This document shows, in pieces, positions 27,266 to 35,313 of a stretch of 64,000 nucleotides of DNA. The stretch lies in contig NZ_UGTM01000001.1 in assembly GCF_900454835.1 (NCBI RefSeq), forward strand, positions 620,501-684,500, given 5' to 3'. The number at the start of each line of letters is the position of its first letter. Positions within the stretch are counted from its first letter, which is position 1. This DNA is from Prevotella denticola (GTDB taxonomy: Bacteria > Bacteroidota > Bacteroidia > Bacteroidales > Bacteroidaceae). The translations under genes were made by a program, and so were the position numbers. The notes beneath the pieces were generated by a model. That model was not told the origin of the DNA. It searched no databases and was given only the letters and a program-made list of their open reading frames with translations.

Positions 27266-28171
27266 ATGAACTGCAATAAACTCACATCTCTAATCTTACT
27301 TGCAGGTGTTTTCACTTCTACCTCTTGTGTGGAGGAAAAACGACCGGTCCCTGTCAGGCAGCGAATCAATGTCACCCCTCCGTCGAGGGAGTCGGAGGCG
27401 ATAAGCCAGCTTACCGCTTCGATTGACGATATTTCTGCCGATCTTGATCTCATCTATTCGCAGGAGAGATTGCTCTGCAAGGCCACAGAGCATACGAACA
27501 AGCGGTCGAAAATCATCCGGCAGATCAACGCCCTCGGTGCCCTGCTGGCAGAAAAGCAGAAGCAGATAGCCCGGATCCAGAAAGAGAGGACGAGGAAGAC
27601 GGATGGCACGTCAGGCGAGAAGACGGAGATGGAGAACCTCTACAAGGTGATAGACTTCCTTTCGGAGCAGCTGAAGGAGAAGAGTGAACGCGTAGCGCGC
27701 CTTCAGGCAATGGCAGCCCGGAAGGATGTAAGTGTAGACCAGCTCAGGTTCATCGTCCTGAACCGGAACAGCGACATGGATGCCCTTTGCGACAAGCTTA
27801 AGATATCAGAGCTGGAGCGGGAAAACATCAGACTCAAAGCAAAGCGGATAATGGATCAGCAGAGGGAGACTTCATCGGAGGTCTATTATATCATTGCCAG
27901 AAAGCAGACGCTGAAGGAAAAGGGACTGTTGAAGACCGGCTTCTTCTCGAAGAAGATTGACGGCAACCACATCATTGATGAGAATTTTACGAAGGCAGAC
28001 CGCAAAGAACTGAAGACGTTGACAATCAACTCCCATGCGCCGAAAGTGCTGTCAGCAAATCCGGAGGCGAGCTATACGCTTACAGAGAACGAGGATGGTA
28101 CGACTACACTTACGATTACGAATGCTGACAAGTTCTGGAACGTGTCGCGCTATCTGATCATTCAGGAATGA
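27266..28171 (+). CDS. Coiled-coil lipoprotein, unknown
   Basis: About 301 residues. The signal peptide MNCNKLTSLILLAGVFTSTSC gives a lipidated Cys near residue 21. Residues about 45-200 are rich in Glu/Lys/Gln/Arg heptads (ITASIDDIS-like and LAEKQKQIARIQKERTRK), indicating long coiled coils, followed by a small beta-rich C-terminus (SYTLTENEDGTTTLTITNADKFWNV). The C-terminal module resembles one seen on other Bacteroidota surface lipoproteins, but I cannot name it. Start 27266 is set by the promoter. Confidence 0.8.
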   Translation: MNCNKLTSLILLAGVFTSTSCVEEKRPVPVRQRINVTPPSRESEAISQLTASIDDISADLDLIYSQERLLCKATEHTNKRSKIIRQINALGALLAEKQKQIARIQKERTRKTDGTSGEKTEMENLYKVIDFLSEQLKEKSERVARLQAMAARKDVSVDQLRFIVLNRNSDMDALCDKLKISELERENIRLKAKRIMDQQRETSSEVYYIIARKQTLKEKGLLKTGFFSKKIDGNHIIDENFTKADRKELKTLTINSHAPKVLSANPEASYTLTENEDGTTTLTITNADKFWNVSRYLIIQE

Positions 28172-28233
28172 CCGTGCTTCGAAAGGAGAAAAAATAATAG
28201 ACGGCAAAGATTGTAGAAATCGGATAATTTTCT

Positions 28234-28241
28234 TATCTTTG
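28234..28241 (+). promoter_or_regulatory. -7 box for the Nif3-family gene
   Basis: TATCTTTG followed by C, with ATTG at 20 bp upstream (near -33). The ATG is 14 nt downstream. Confidence 0.65.
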
Positions 28242-28254
28242 CAGTCTGAAACTT

Positions 28255-29070
28255 ATGCGTAGCGTGAAAATAAAGGAAGTAGTTGATGCCCTTGAACGAT
28301 TCGCGCCTTTGCCTCTGCAGGAGAGCTATGATAATGCTGGCCTGCAGGTTGGGTTGACAGAGGCGGAAGTATCAGGGGCTTTGTTGTGTCTTGACGTGAC
28401 GGAAAACATAGTGGATGAAGCCATCCGCCGGGGATGCAACCTGATTGTCGTACACCATCCGCTTATCTTCCGTAAGCTGGCACAGGTGTCGGATGCGGAC
28501 TATGTGCAGCGTACTGTCATGAAGGCGGTCAAGAACGATATTGCCATTGTGGCCATGCACACGAATCTGGATTCGGCTGTGGGAGGCGTGAACTACAAGA
28601 TAGCCGAGAAGTTAGGACTTGAAGACGTACGGTTTCTGAGACGTAGCAAACAGGTAATGAGTTCGCTGATGGGCGATACGGTTATTGGAGGCGACGGTGT
28701 CATTGGTGAGTTGGAGACTCCGTTGGCAGCCGACGATTTTATATTGTTGCTGAAGAAACTGTTTGACGTTGAGTGTGTTCAGGCCAATGAGCTGCTTCGT
28801 CGCAGGATACGTACCGTTGCTCTCTGTGGCGGATCAGGGGCTTTTCTTCTGCACGATGCTGTCGAGGCTGGTGCCGATGCCTTTGTTACGGGAGAGATGG
28901 GGTATCACGAGTTCTTCGGGCATGAGCAGGAAATACAGCTTTGTGTCATCGGACATTATCAAAGTGAGCAGTACACTGTGGAGGTGTTTCGTGACGTGAT
29001 TTCACGTGATTGCCCGGGAGTGAAGTGCCTCCTGTCAGAGGTAAATACGAATCCCATCGTTTACTTTTAG
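28255..29070 (+). CDS. Nif3-like dinuclear metal centre protein
   Basis: A 271-residue member of the Nif3/YbgI family, which forms a hexameric ring with dinuclear metal sites; its reaction is unsettled (GTP cyclohydrolase I-type activity has been proposed for some members). Metal-binding residues are seen in LIVVHHPLIF, AMHTNLDSAVGG, TGEMGYHEF and VIGHYQSEQY. Its length suits the short class without the PII-like insert. A Zn-ribbon protein gene follows after 88 nt, a pairing common in this phylum, and is probably in the same transcript. Confidence 0.9.
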   Translation: MRSVKIKEVVDALERFAPLPLQESYDNAGLQVGLTEAEVSGALLCLDVTENIVDEAIRRGCNLIVVHHPLIFRKLAQVSDADYVQRTVMKAVKNDIAIVAMHTNLDSAVGGVNYKIAEKLGLEDVRFLRRSKQVMSSLMGDTVIGGDGVIGELETPLAADDFILLLKKLFDVECVQANELLRRRIRTVALCGGSGAFLLHDAVEAGADAFVTGEMGYHEFFGHEQEIQLCVIGHYQSEQYTVEVFRDVISRDCPGVKCLLSEVNTNPIVYF

Positions 29071-29158
29071 CCAGTTAGGTTAATTGCAGACGTGTCGAAA
29101 GGTCTGCCGGCAGACACCGGTAATTACGATTATGAATTTTGAATTAATATAAGGAATT

Positions 29159-29986
29159 ATGGCAAAGAAAGATCCAAAGGATTTACCAGTAGAGGAAAAA
29201 CTGAAGAATCTCTTTCAGTTGCAGACGACATTGTCCGGCATCGACGAGAAGCGCGCACTGCGCGGCGAACTGCCGCTTGAGGTGCGCGACCTGGAAGACG
29301 AGCTGGAAGGTCTGCACACCCGTATTGAGAAAATCGAACAGGACATCAAGGACTACCAGAGTGCGGTTGCCCAGAAGAAGGGCGACATTGTTGAGGCACA
29401 GGCAAGTCTGGAACGTTACAACAAGCAGCTGGATACTGTTGCAAACAACCGTGAGTATGACACGCTGACCAAGGAAATCGAGTTCCAGACCTTGGAGATT
29501 GAACTTTGTAACAAGAAAATCAAAGAGGCTCAGTTCAAGGTTGAAGAGAAGCAGCAAGACCTGGATGCCAACCGCGCTCTGCTTGAAGACAGACAGCGTG
29601 CCTTGGAAGAGAAACGCAATGAACTGGATGAGATCATGCAGGAAACGCGCGAAGAGGAAGGGCTGCTGAAAGAGAAGGCGGCAGAGCTGGAGACGAAAAT
29701 CGAACCCGGACTGCTCCGCAGCTTCAAGCGCATCCGGCGTGGTGCCCGCAATGGTCTGGGCATTGTTTATGTACAACGTGATGCCTGTGGTGGCTGTTTC
29801 AACAAGATTCCGCCCCAGCGTCAGCTGGATGTGAAGATGCACAAGAAAATCATCGTCTGCGAGTATTGCGGCCGTATCCTTATTGACCCGGAACTGGCAG
29901 GCGTGAAAGTGGACAAGCCTACAGAAGAGAAACCGAAGAAGCGTAGAACGACACGCAAGAAGAAAGAGGAAGAAGAGGGGGAGTAG
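29159..29986 (+). CDS. Coiled-coil protein with C4 zinc ribbon
   Basis: A 275-residue cytoplasmic protein. Residues about 40-185 are nearly continuous charged heptads forming an antiparallel coiled-coil hairpin. A C4 zinc ribbon follows: CGGCFNKIPPQRQLDV then IIVCEYCGRILID (two Cys pairs). The C-terminus is a Lys/Arg/Glu-rich tail (KKRRTTRKKKEEEEGE). This is the CT398/HP0958-like family; some relatives bind RNA or flagellar mRNA, but no flagellar genes are present here. It follows the Nif3-like gene. Confidence 0.88.
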   Translation: MAKKDPKDLPVEEKLKNLFQLQTTLSGIDEKRALRGELPLEVRDLEDELEGLHTRIEKIEQDIKDYQSAVAQKKGDIVEAQASLERYNKQLDTVANNREYDTLTKEIEFQTLEIELCNKKIKEAQFKVEEKQQDLDANRALLEDRQRALEEKRNELDEIMQETREEEGLLKEKAAELETKIEPGLLRSFKRIRRGARNGLGIVYVQRDACGGCFNKIPPQRQLDVKMHKKIIVCEYCGRILIDPELAGVKVDKPTEEKPKKRRTTRKKKEEEEGE

Positions 29987-30111
29987 TAGTCTGCAACCCT
30001 TCCTCTCTTTCCCGGACAGGTGTCGTATTGGGCTGTACAGAAGTCTTGGTTGTCGAATAGAAGATGGACAGCTCCTTTTCCCCGGAAAGCCCGGTCTGGA
30101 TGTATACAGGA

Positions 30112-30178
30112 AAAGAGACGGTCTCAGAAGGTCGGAATGCAATCGTGGTTGCACCTGACGTTCTGGGATCGTCTCTTT
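30112..30178 (+). terminator. Long two-tier hairpin after the Zn-ribbon gene
   Basis: AAAGAGACG...CAGAA (30112-30129) pairs over 18 positions with 30161-30178 (one mismatch, one G-T), and the enclosed loop holds a second TGCAA/TTGCA stem. Only short T runs follow. It may terminate the rightward operon. The rest of 29987-30360 shows a 14-bp palindrome GCATTTCGAAATGC at 30312-30325 and no gene. Confidence 0.5.
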
Positions 30179-30360
30179 CTGTGTCTGGGATAAGTCGTTT
30201 TTCTGTATGTCTTATATGGAGGGACAACGTATGTGTCTCAACCGAGTGGGAAGGGGAGGCAGGTTTTCCTGCTGCTTTCAGTATGCTGCTGATTGGCATA
30301 CATAAAAAAGTGCATTTCGAAATGCAAATGTCTTTTTGAAAGTTCTTGCTCAAGAAATTA

Positions 30361-30603
30361 TTCACAGCAGATGCACCTGTGATCGGTCTGCTGTGAAATT
30401 ATTTTCCTGTCACTACCGTCACTCTGTAAATGCTTATAACATACTAATAAACAATGTGTTATTGAAAAATGTTAAAAGTGACAGCAAATAAGAAATAAAC
30501 TTTTGCAGTAAACAGTTGGTAATTCTGTCCTCACTGCCACTTTAAACTTTAGAATTGTTTTTATAAGTAGAAAGAGTCTACCCCCACGAAAAATCTGCTG
30601 TTC
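30361..30603 (+). mobile_element. Truncated copy of MITE-like repeat B
   Basis: This matches the right half of the element at 61461-61971 in the same orientation: the CAGCAGRTGC...CTGCTGTG hairpin, TTATTTTCCTGTCAC, AACATACTAATAAACAATGTGTT, AAAAGTGACAGCAAAT and the GAGTCTACCCCCACGAAAAAT end. The left half is absent. No flanking direct repeat was found, consistent with decay or truncation. Confidence 0.75.
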
Positions 30604-30688
30604 CGATTTCAACTTACAGACTGGAAGATGCCAGGTTGTGGATCTGTATTTTCCTCCCTGTAGGGGCATCAGCGGTTCTGTGCATACG

Positions 30689-31435
30689 TCATAGTATAGC
30701 GATAGCTTCCATCTTTACGTCTTCTGTAGGACGGTCATTGCGGTCGGTCTTGCGGTTCTGGATACGCTCAACCACATTGATTCCTTCTTCTACTTCACCG
30801 AAGACGGTGTATTGGTTGTCAAGGAATGGTGTCCCGCCAACAGTTGTGTAGGCTTCTGTCTGCTCTGTTGTAAAGGTGGGCTTCCCCTTCTGCCTGCAGA
30901 TTTTCTTTGTCTCTTCAATCAGTTGTTCCTGTAGTGTCTGTAATCCGGCCTGGTCACGGTTGCGCCGGAACTCCATGATTTCTTCACGATGTTCTTTTGC
31001 AAGCAGGTTGAAAACTTCCTGTTCCTGCTGCATGGCCATCTGACGTTCCATCTGCTTAAGTTCCGCAGGTTTGTAGATTTTTCCCCATACGATGTAGAAC
31101 TGGCTGCCGCTGCTTTCCCTGTCGGGATTTACTTCATCTCCAGTACGGGCAGCGCTTAGTGCGCCACGCTTGTGAAAATATCGTGGGTAAACGAACTCTG
31201 CCGGAATGGTATAGTCTGGTCCGCCGGTTCCCAGTATTTTCCCTTTCGGTGCATTTTTACTGTCAGGGTCACCCCCTTGTATCATGAAGTCCTTTATTAC
31301 CCGGTGAAAGAGGGTGCCGTTGAAGTAGCCATTCTTCGCTAATTTCAGAAAGTTGTCACGGTGTCTGGGGGTCTCATCATAGAGACGGATGACAATGTCG
31401 CCCTCTGTTGTCTTTATTTTAAGTCTTGTTGCCAT
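30689..31435 (-). CDS. Cyclophilin-type peptidyl-prolyl cis-trans isomerase
   Basis: A 248-residue cytoplasmic isomerase without signal peptide. The active-site block FNGTLFHRVIKDFMIQGGDP has the catalytic Arg. GSQFYIVWG and FGEVEEGINVVERI complete the fold. Between them an insert of about 80 residues (near 125-205), Gln/Glu/Arg-rich and probably helical, interrupts the core; this insertion occurs in Bacteroidota cyclophilins. It lies downstream of the TerB/DnaJ gene on the same strand, 189 nt apart. Confidence 0.92.
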   Translation of the reverse strand: MATRLKIKTTEGDIVIRLYDETPRHRDNFLKLAKNGYFNGTLFHRVIKDFMIQGGDPDSKNAPKGKILGTGGPDYTIPAEFVYPRYFHKRGALSAARTGDEVNPDRESSGSQFYIVWGKIYKPAELKQMERQMAMQQEQEVFNLLAKEHREEIMEFRRNRDQAGLQTLQEQLIEETKKICRQKGKPTFTTEQTEAYTTVGGTPFLDNQYTVFGEVEEGINVVERIQNRKTDRNDRPTEDVKMEAIAIL

Positions 31436-31554
31436 ATGGTTGTTTAATTTTGATATTTATGGTAATTAATAGGTCTAGGTTTACGGATTACTTCCGGAAG
31501 GTATAGCTACTTGTTTAGATTTCCAATATCCGATTCCTCCTGAAATCTGCCGAT

Positions 31555-31614
31555 GGGTTTACATTTCATGCCATTCGACAGACGATTGCCCGTCTGCAAA
31601 TGATCTGTAAACCC
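31555..31614 (-). terminator. Two-tier hairpin between TerB/DnaJ and cyclophilin genes
   Basis: GGGTTTACA (31555-31563) pairs with TGTAAACCC (31606-31614), enclosing a CAGACG/CGTCTG stem. No U-tract. It could attenuate read-through from the upstream gene. Confidence 0.35.
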
Positions 31615-31624
31615 CTCAGCTTTT

Positions 31625-32455
31625 TTATAGTCCTCTTGCCTTGAATATTCTTTCTTTAGCATCATTAATCTTCTGAAATTTCTTTTCAGCAGCTTTGCGC
31701 ACATCCTCTCCGAGGGAGGCGACACGGTCGGGATGGTGCTTCAGTGCCATCTTGCGATAAGCAGTCTTCACCTCTTCGTCTGTGGCAGACGGTAAGATGC
31801 CCAATACTTTATAGGCCTCCTCAATACTGCTGCTGTCCTTGGCACCGCTTTCCAGGTTGAGCATTGAATCTACATCCTGAGGCGAAAGGCCAAGATAGCG
31901 GGCAACCTCCTTCAATGCTGCTACTTCCTCTGGGCTTACAATGCCGTCTACCTTGGCAATGATGACAAGATAGTTGAGCAGCTGCAACCGCTGGCTGATA
32001 TTCATGTGGAACCCGATTTCTACACAGCTTTTGCGGATTGTCTCCTTGAACTGGTAAGGTCCTTGCCGCTTTTGCAGCTCAAACAGTTTCAGCAGGATGT
32101 CCTCTCCCTGGCTTACAGCCTGTGTACCGAAGTTGTGGCGAAGGAACTGTCGCACGAACTCCATCTCAGAGTGCATGATCCGGCCGTCAGCTTTTATGAT
32201 GTAAGAAGAAAGTACAAGCATGGAGAACAGAAAGGAATTACGGTCTTCCTCGAAAGGTCGACTGCCCCCAAAACCGTTTTGACTTCTGTAATAGTCCTGT
32301 TCCCTATTGCCTGTACTGTTGTCAGCTTTGCTGTTACTGCTGTCATTGATTGCTTCATCGAGCATAGTGCCTATGCAGAATCCTGCCACAGCTCCCAGGA
32401 CACCTCCGCCGAGTATCCAGCCTAATGCACCGCCGATCCATTTTCCTATTGCCAT
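31625..32455 (-). CDS. DjlA-like TerB/DnaJ co-chaperone
   Basis: A 276-residue protein. An N-terminal Gly-rich hydrophobic segment (WIGGALGWILGGGVLGAVAGFCIGTML) may anchor it in the membrane. A TerB-like helical domain spans about residues 75-190 (LSSYIIKADGRIMHSEMEFV and IAKVDGIVSPEEVAALKEVA, with paired acidic residues). A C-terminal J domain (about 210-276) has the HPD motif in KMALKHHPDR. DjlA-type proteins stimulate DnaK. The order TerB then J matches the family. Confidence 0.9.
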   Translation of the reverse strand: MAIGKWIGGALGWILGGGVLGAVAGFCIGTMLDEAINDSSNSKADNSTGNREQDYYRSQNGFGGSRPFEEDRNSFLFSMLVLSSYIIKADGRIMHSEMEFVRQFLRHNFGTQAVSQGEDILLKLFELQKRQGPYQFKETIRKSCVEIGFHMNISQRLQLLNYLVIIAKVDGIVSPEEVAALKEVARYLGLSPQDVDSMLNLESGAKDSSSIEEAYKVLGILPSATDEEVKTAYRKMALKHHPDRVASLGEDVRKAAEKKFQKINDAKERIFKARGL

Positions 32456-32780
32456 TGTTTCTCTTTTTATACGAACTGACTTCTGTTAATCTCCTCCTCT
32501 GTAAGGAAGCACAAAGATGATGCCAAACTCTGATACCCGGCTAAGGCTTGTTCTGGAAATTCCACATTGACTTTTGCTTATTTTATATGGACATTGTCAG
32601 CTCTTTGTGCCATGCAACCCTATTCTTCTTTCTCTTTCAGCTGCATATTCGCCATACCCTTTCAGGAAGAAAGCAGAACCTGGGAGCCGAAAAGACAGAA
32701 GACTTATGAAGGAGACTTTCAAAGCGTCTTGCTTGTCAATATTTATTCTTGTATAATGAAAGGCTTGAGTTCACCTTCCG
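32456..32780. other. Spacer with no recognised feature
   Basis: Between two leftward genes. Short open frames here have no family resemblance and no promoter. The reverse strand has CATCTTTG at 32512-32519, one base off a -7 box, which might serve the TerB/DnaJ gene. Confidence 0.4.
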
Positions 32781-33236
32781 TTAAATATCATGATAATTCG
32801 GGATATTCTCTACGAACCTATATGTCTGCTTGTCATAATCCATTCTACAGACATAGGTTTCCAGTCCGTTTGACACGATAAGGTAGTCGACATGGAGCAA
32901 GAGATTGTAGACGGTTATCTGGTCGAAAACCTTTTGCGTCAAAGGGATGGTGGAGGCTTTATACTCGAAAATCATTCTCGGCCGAAGACGATTGTCATAA
33001 AGAACACTGTCTGCACGGACTTTCTTTTCTCCGACCTGCAGTGGAACTTCATTGGCGAGCAGGGTGATAGGGTAGTCCTTATGCTCAATGAGGTAATGAA
33101 TGAAGTGCTGCCGGACCCATTCCTCTGGCGTGAGTGCCACATATTTTCTGCGGAGTATGTCAAAAATCTGTTTCCGTCCGTTCACTTCCTTTACCCTGGC
33201 CTGATAGGGAGGGAGATTTAGTTGCATCATTTCCAA
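32781..33236 (-). CDS. HSDR_N-like restriction-endonuclease-fold protein
   Basis: A 151-residue stand-alone protein resembling the N-terminal nuclease domain of type I restriction R subunits (the HSDR_N-2 group). The segment EVPLQVGEKKVRADSVLYDN...MIFEYKAS fits a PD-(D/E)xK core (Asp, then Glu-x-Lys). No modification or specificity subunit is nearby, so a restriction role is unlikely; DNA processing is a guess. It is divergent from holA and has a consensus promoter whose -33 box lies inside the holA coding sequence. Confidence 0.8.
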   Translation of the reverse strand: MEMMQLNLPPYQARVKEVNGRKQIFDILRRKYVALTPEEWVRQHFIHYLIEHKDYPITLLANEVPLQVGEKKVRADSVLYDNRLRPRMIFEYKASTIPLTQKVFDQITVYNLLLHVDYLIVSNGLETYVCRMDYDKQTYRFVENIPNYHDI

Positions 33237-33290
33237 AATATTCTATATATAATAAGGCATAAATGTAGGGGGTGAAAGTCATGCGAAAAT

Positions 33291-33321
33291 TTTGTAATCT
33301 ATATCTTTTCTATTAACTTTG
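33291..33321 (+). promoter_or_regulatory. Consensus promoter for holA
   Basis: TTTG at 33291-33294, a 19-bp spacer and TAACTTTG at 33314-33321. The transcript leader would be about 120 nt. Confidence 0.85.
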
Positions 33322-33425
33322 CAGGAGAACCCCGTACCGTTTTGGGGCGCTTTTTCCACCAAATAGGTGGATTGCTCCGGCTTTCTTGCCAGGCAAGCCG
33401 CTTGAGAGTGCTACGATATATTAGT
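33322..33425 (+). other. Hairpin-rich segment between face-to-face promoters
   Basis: On the plus strand CCCC(GTACCGTTTT)GGGG, CCACC(AAATA)GGTGG and GGCTT(N11)AAGCC can each form. GGGGC (of the first hairpin) can alternatively pair with GCTCC beyond the second, so two folds are mutually exclusive. Both this strand and its complement would be transcribed from the flanking promoters. It could be a leader regulator of holA or a small RNA; I could not match it to a known family. Confidence 0.4.
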
Positions 33426-33429
33426 TATG

Positions 33430-33460
33430 CAAAGTTAATAAAAAAGTAAATGCCAGCAAA
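33430..33460 (-). promoter_or_regulatory. Consensus promoter for the HSDR_N-like gene
   Basis: The reverse strand has TTTG (33460-33457), a 19-bp spacer and TAACTTTG (33437-33430). The -33 box overlaps the first codons of holA (ATG at 33450). Confidence 0.8.
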
Positions 33461-34475
33461 GCAAGGAACAACATTTCAGCATATTATGCAGGATTTGAAG
33501 AGCCGTAGGTTTGCTCCAGTCTATATGCTGATGGGAGATGAGGCCTATTACATCGATCTGATTTCTGACTATATTGCAGACCATGTCCTTTCTCCGGAAG
33601 AACGCGATTTCAACCAGACCATCTGTTTCGGGTCGGATGTTACGGCTGTCCAGGTAGCTGATATGGCGCGTCGTTATCCCATGATGGCAGAATATCAGGT
33701 GATTATTGTCAAGGAAGCGCAGAATGTCCGCTCTTTAGAGGCCTTGGAGAAGTATCTCAAGAATCCTGTAAAATCAACCATCCTTGTGTGGTGTCATAAA
33801 AATGGGAAAATTGATGCGCGCAAGAAAGCCATCGGATTGGCGCAGGCCGTCGGTGTCGTCTTTGAAAGCAAGAGGCTGCGCGACTATCAGCTTCCTGATT
33901 TTATCCAAGGTTATCTGAAAAAGAAAAATGTCAGCATCGACCCCAAGGCGTGCCAGATGATAGCCGACCATATCGGAACTGACCTCAGCCGTCTTGCCTC
34001 CGAGTTGGACAAGGTGCTCATCTCGCTTCCGGAAGACCACCTCCGGGTGACACCAGAGGTGGTGGAGAGGGAGATAGGGGTAAGCAAGGATTTCAATGCT
34101 TTTGAGCTGAGGAATGCCATCATTCAGAAGGACAGTTTCAAGGCTAATCAGATTGTGAAATATTTTGACAGTAATCCAAAAGCCGGATCTCTTTATTCTT
34201 TCCTCCCATTGCTTTTTTCCTATTTTCAGAATCTGATGATTGTTCATTATGCACCCCGGCGGAACTCGGAACAGGACATTGCGGGAGCATTGGATTTACG
34301 TAATACCTGGGGAGTGAGGGATTACATGATAGGCCTGAAAAACTATTCAGCACGTAAAACAATGGATATAATTTCCAAGCTACGGGATATTGATGGAAAG
34401 AGTAAAGGACTGGATAATCCTAATACTGGAGTAGGAGATTTGATGAAAGAACTTGTTTTCTTCATTCTTCATTAA
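33450..34475 (+). CDS. holA: DNA polymerase III delta subunit
   Basis: The clamp-loader wrench that binds and opens the beta clamp; 341 residues. The N-terminal FAPVYMLMGDEAYYIDLISDYI is the conserved opening. VIIVKEAQNVRSLEALEKYL, ILVWCHKNGKIDARKKA and DHIGTDLSRLASELDKVLI mark domains I-II. The helical C-terminal collar (about 215-341) includes FNAFELRNAIIQKD and TGVGDLMKELVFFIL. Start ATG 33450 follows a consensus promoter with a 120-nt structured leader. dnaX, its partner in the clamp loader, is at 18681-20483. Confidence 0.93.
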   Translation: MPAKQGTTFQHIMQDLKSRRFAPVYMLMGDEAYYIDLISDYIADHVLSPEERDFNQTICFGSDVTAVQVADMARRYPMMAEYQVIIVKEAQNVRSLEALEKYLKNPVKSTILVWCHKNGKIDARKKAIGLAQAVGVVFESKRLRDYQLPDFIQGYLKKKNVSIDPKACQMIADHIGTDLSRLASELDKVLISLPEDHLRVTPEVVEREIGVSKDFNAFELRNAIIQKDSFKANQIVKYFDSNPKAGSLYSFLPLLFSYFQNLMIVHYAPRRNSEQDIAGALDLRNTWGVRDYMIGLKNYSARKTMDIISKLRDIDGKSKGLDNPNTGVGDLMKELVFFILH

Positions 34476-34477
34476 GA

Positions 34478-34524
34478 AACAGAGGGGTTTTTATGTTTTT
34501 GTAGGGTAAAATTCCCTCTGTTTT
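34478..34524 (+). terminator. Terminator of holA
   Basis: AACAGAGGG pairs with CCCTCTGTT (34514-34522), then TT; the loop is A/T-rich and long. Confidence 0.65.
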
Positions 34525-34556
34525 ACCTAACAGTATGTTGTTTTTGATCTAAAATG

Positions 34557-34581
34557 AGCACTCTGAAAAGAGTGCTTTTTT
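34557..34581 (+). terminator. Canonical Rho-independent terminator
   Basis: AGCACTCT-GAAA-AGAGTGCT followed by a run of T. A GNRA-type tetraloop and U-tract make this the cleanest terminator here. It is the second in tandem after holA. Confidence 0.88.
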
Positions 34582-35209
34582 CGTGTTTTATGCTGGTAGA
34601 TAGGAGAGTTAGCTCGTTTTCCCCCTTTCATTTTTCGCATATTTTCATACTGCTTTCCATTGGTCCACGAATATGCCAAGCACGCTAAAGATGGACCTTT
34701 TACCCGACATTAAATTTATGTTTCACGTATATTATGATTTACAAACGTATAACCCACTCAACCTTTCTAACCTCTTTGTTTTTGCATTTGTAAATTCAAG
34801 ATACCAATCCTTTGTCCACTATTTTGCACATACAAACTTTTATTTTCAACTATAAACCTAAACTTTTTGGTTTGAAAACAGAAATGAATATACATGCGGT
34901 ATTCTTCATTTTTATTTATACGTCTGTAATCCAGTGTTTTATGTAGTTTTCTTATTGGAAATAGCCCGATAGGATTAATATATTGTACCATTCATCCGTA
35001 TATCATCTTGATTTGTATTTTATATTCTTTGGATAGGATTTGATAATCAGTAAATTAATTAAATCCATTCATCTATCTATTATGTTGTTTATCGAATATT
35101 TGATTTTGTTATGTAAATGTAAATACCGATGCACAGTATTGATTATATTATCTTTCAGATTGTAGGTATTAAAATGTAAATATCAATAACAATATTCTCT
35201 TTCATTTGA
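34582..35209. other. AT-rich spacer without recognised gene
   Basis: About 630 bp visibly richer in A/T than its neighbours. Short open frames here (for example 34673-34855) have no promoter or family resemblance. It separates holA from the XRE regulator and may be decayed sequence or a long upstream region. Confidence 0.5.
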
Positions 35210-35241
35210 TTTGGGTGTTTAAAATATTATGTTTACCTTTG
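35210..35241 (+). promoter_or_regulatory. Consensus promoter for the XRE regulator
   Basis: TTTG at 35210-35213, a 20-bp spacer and TACCTTTG at 35234-35241. Confidence 0.88.
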
Positions 35242-35313
35242 TAAAATAGATGAGAATGTGGCAAATAAGCCATCATACATCACCTATTTACTTATGAACA
35301 ATAGAATTTGGTT

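Noticed and set aside
32567..32881. 104-residue rightward frame
   Set aside because: No promoter, no motif, and it overlaps the 3' end of the HSDR_N-like gene on the other strand.
33322..33425. 6S RNA / Bacteroidales-1 RNA
   Set aside because: A promoter at one end and hairpins fit loosely, but I could not match the conserved core from memory, and the segment runs into holA without a terminator. Kept only as an unassigned structured segment.
34673..34855. 60-residue frame in the AT-rich spacer
   Set aside because: Composition-driven (Phe/Tyr/Asn-rich), no -7 box or terminator around it.
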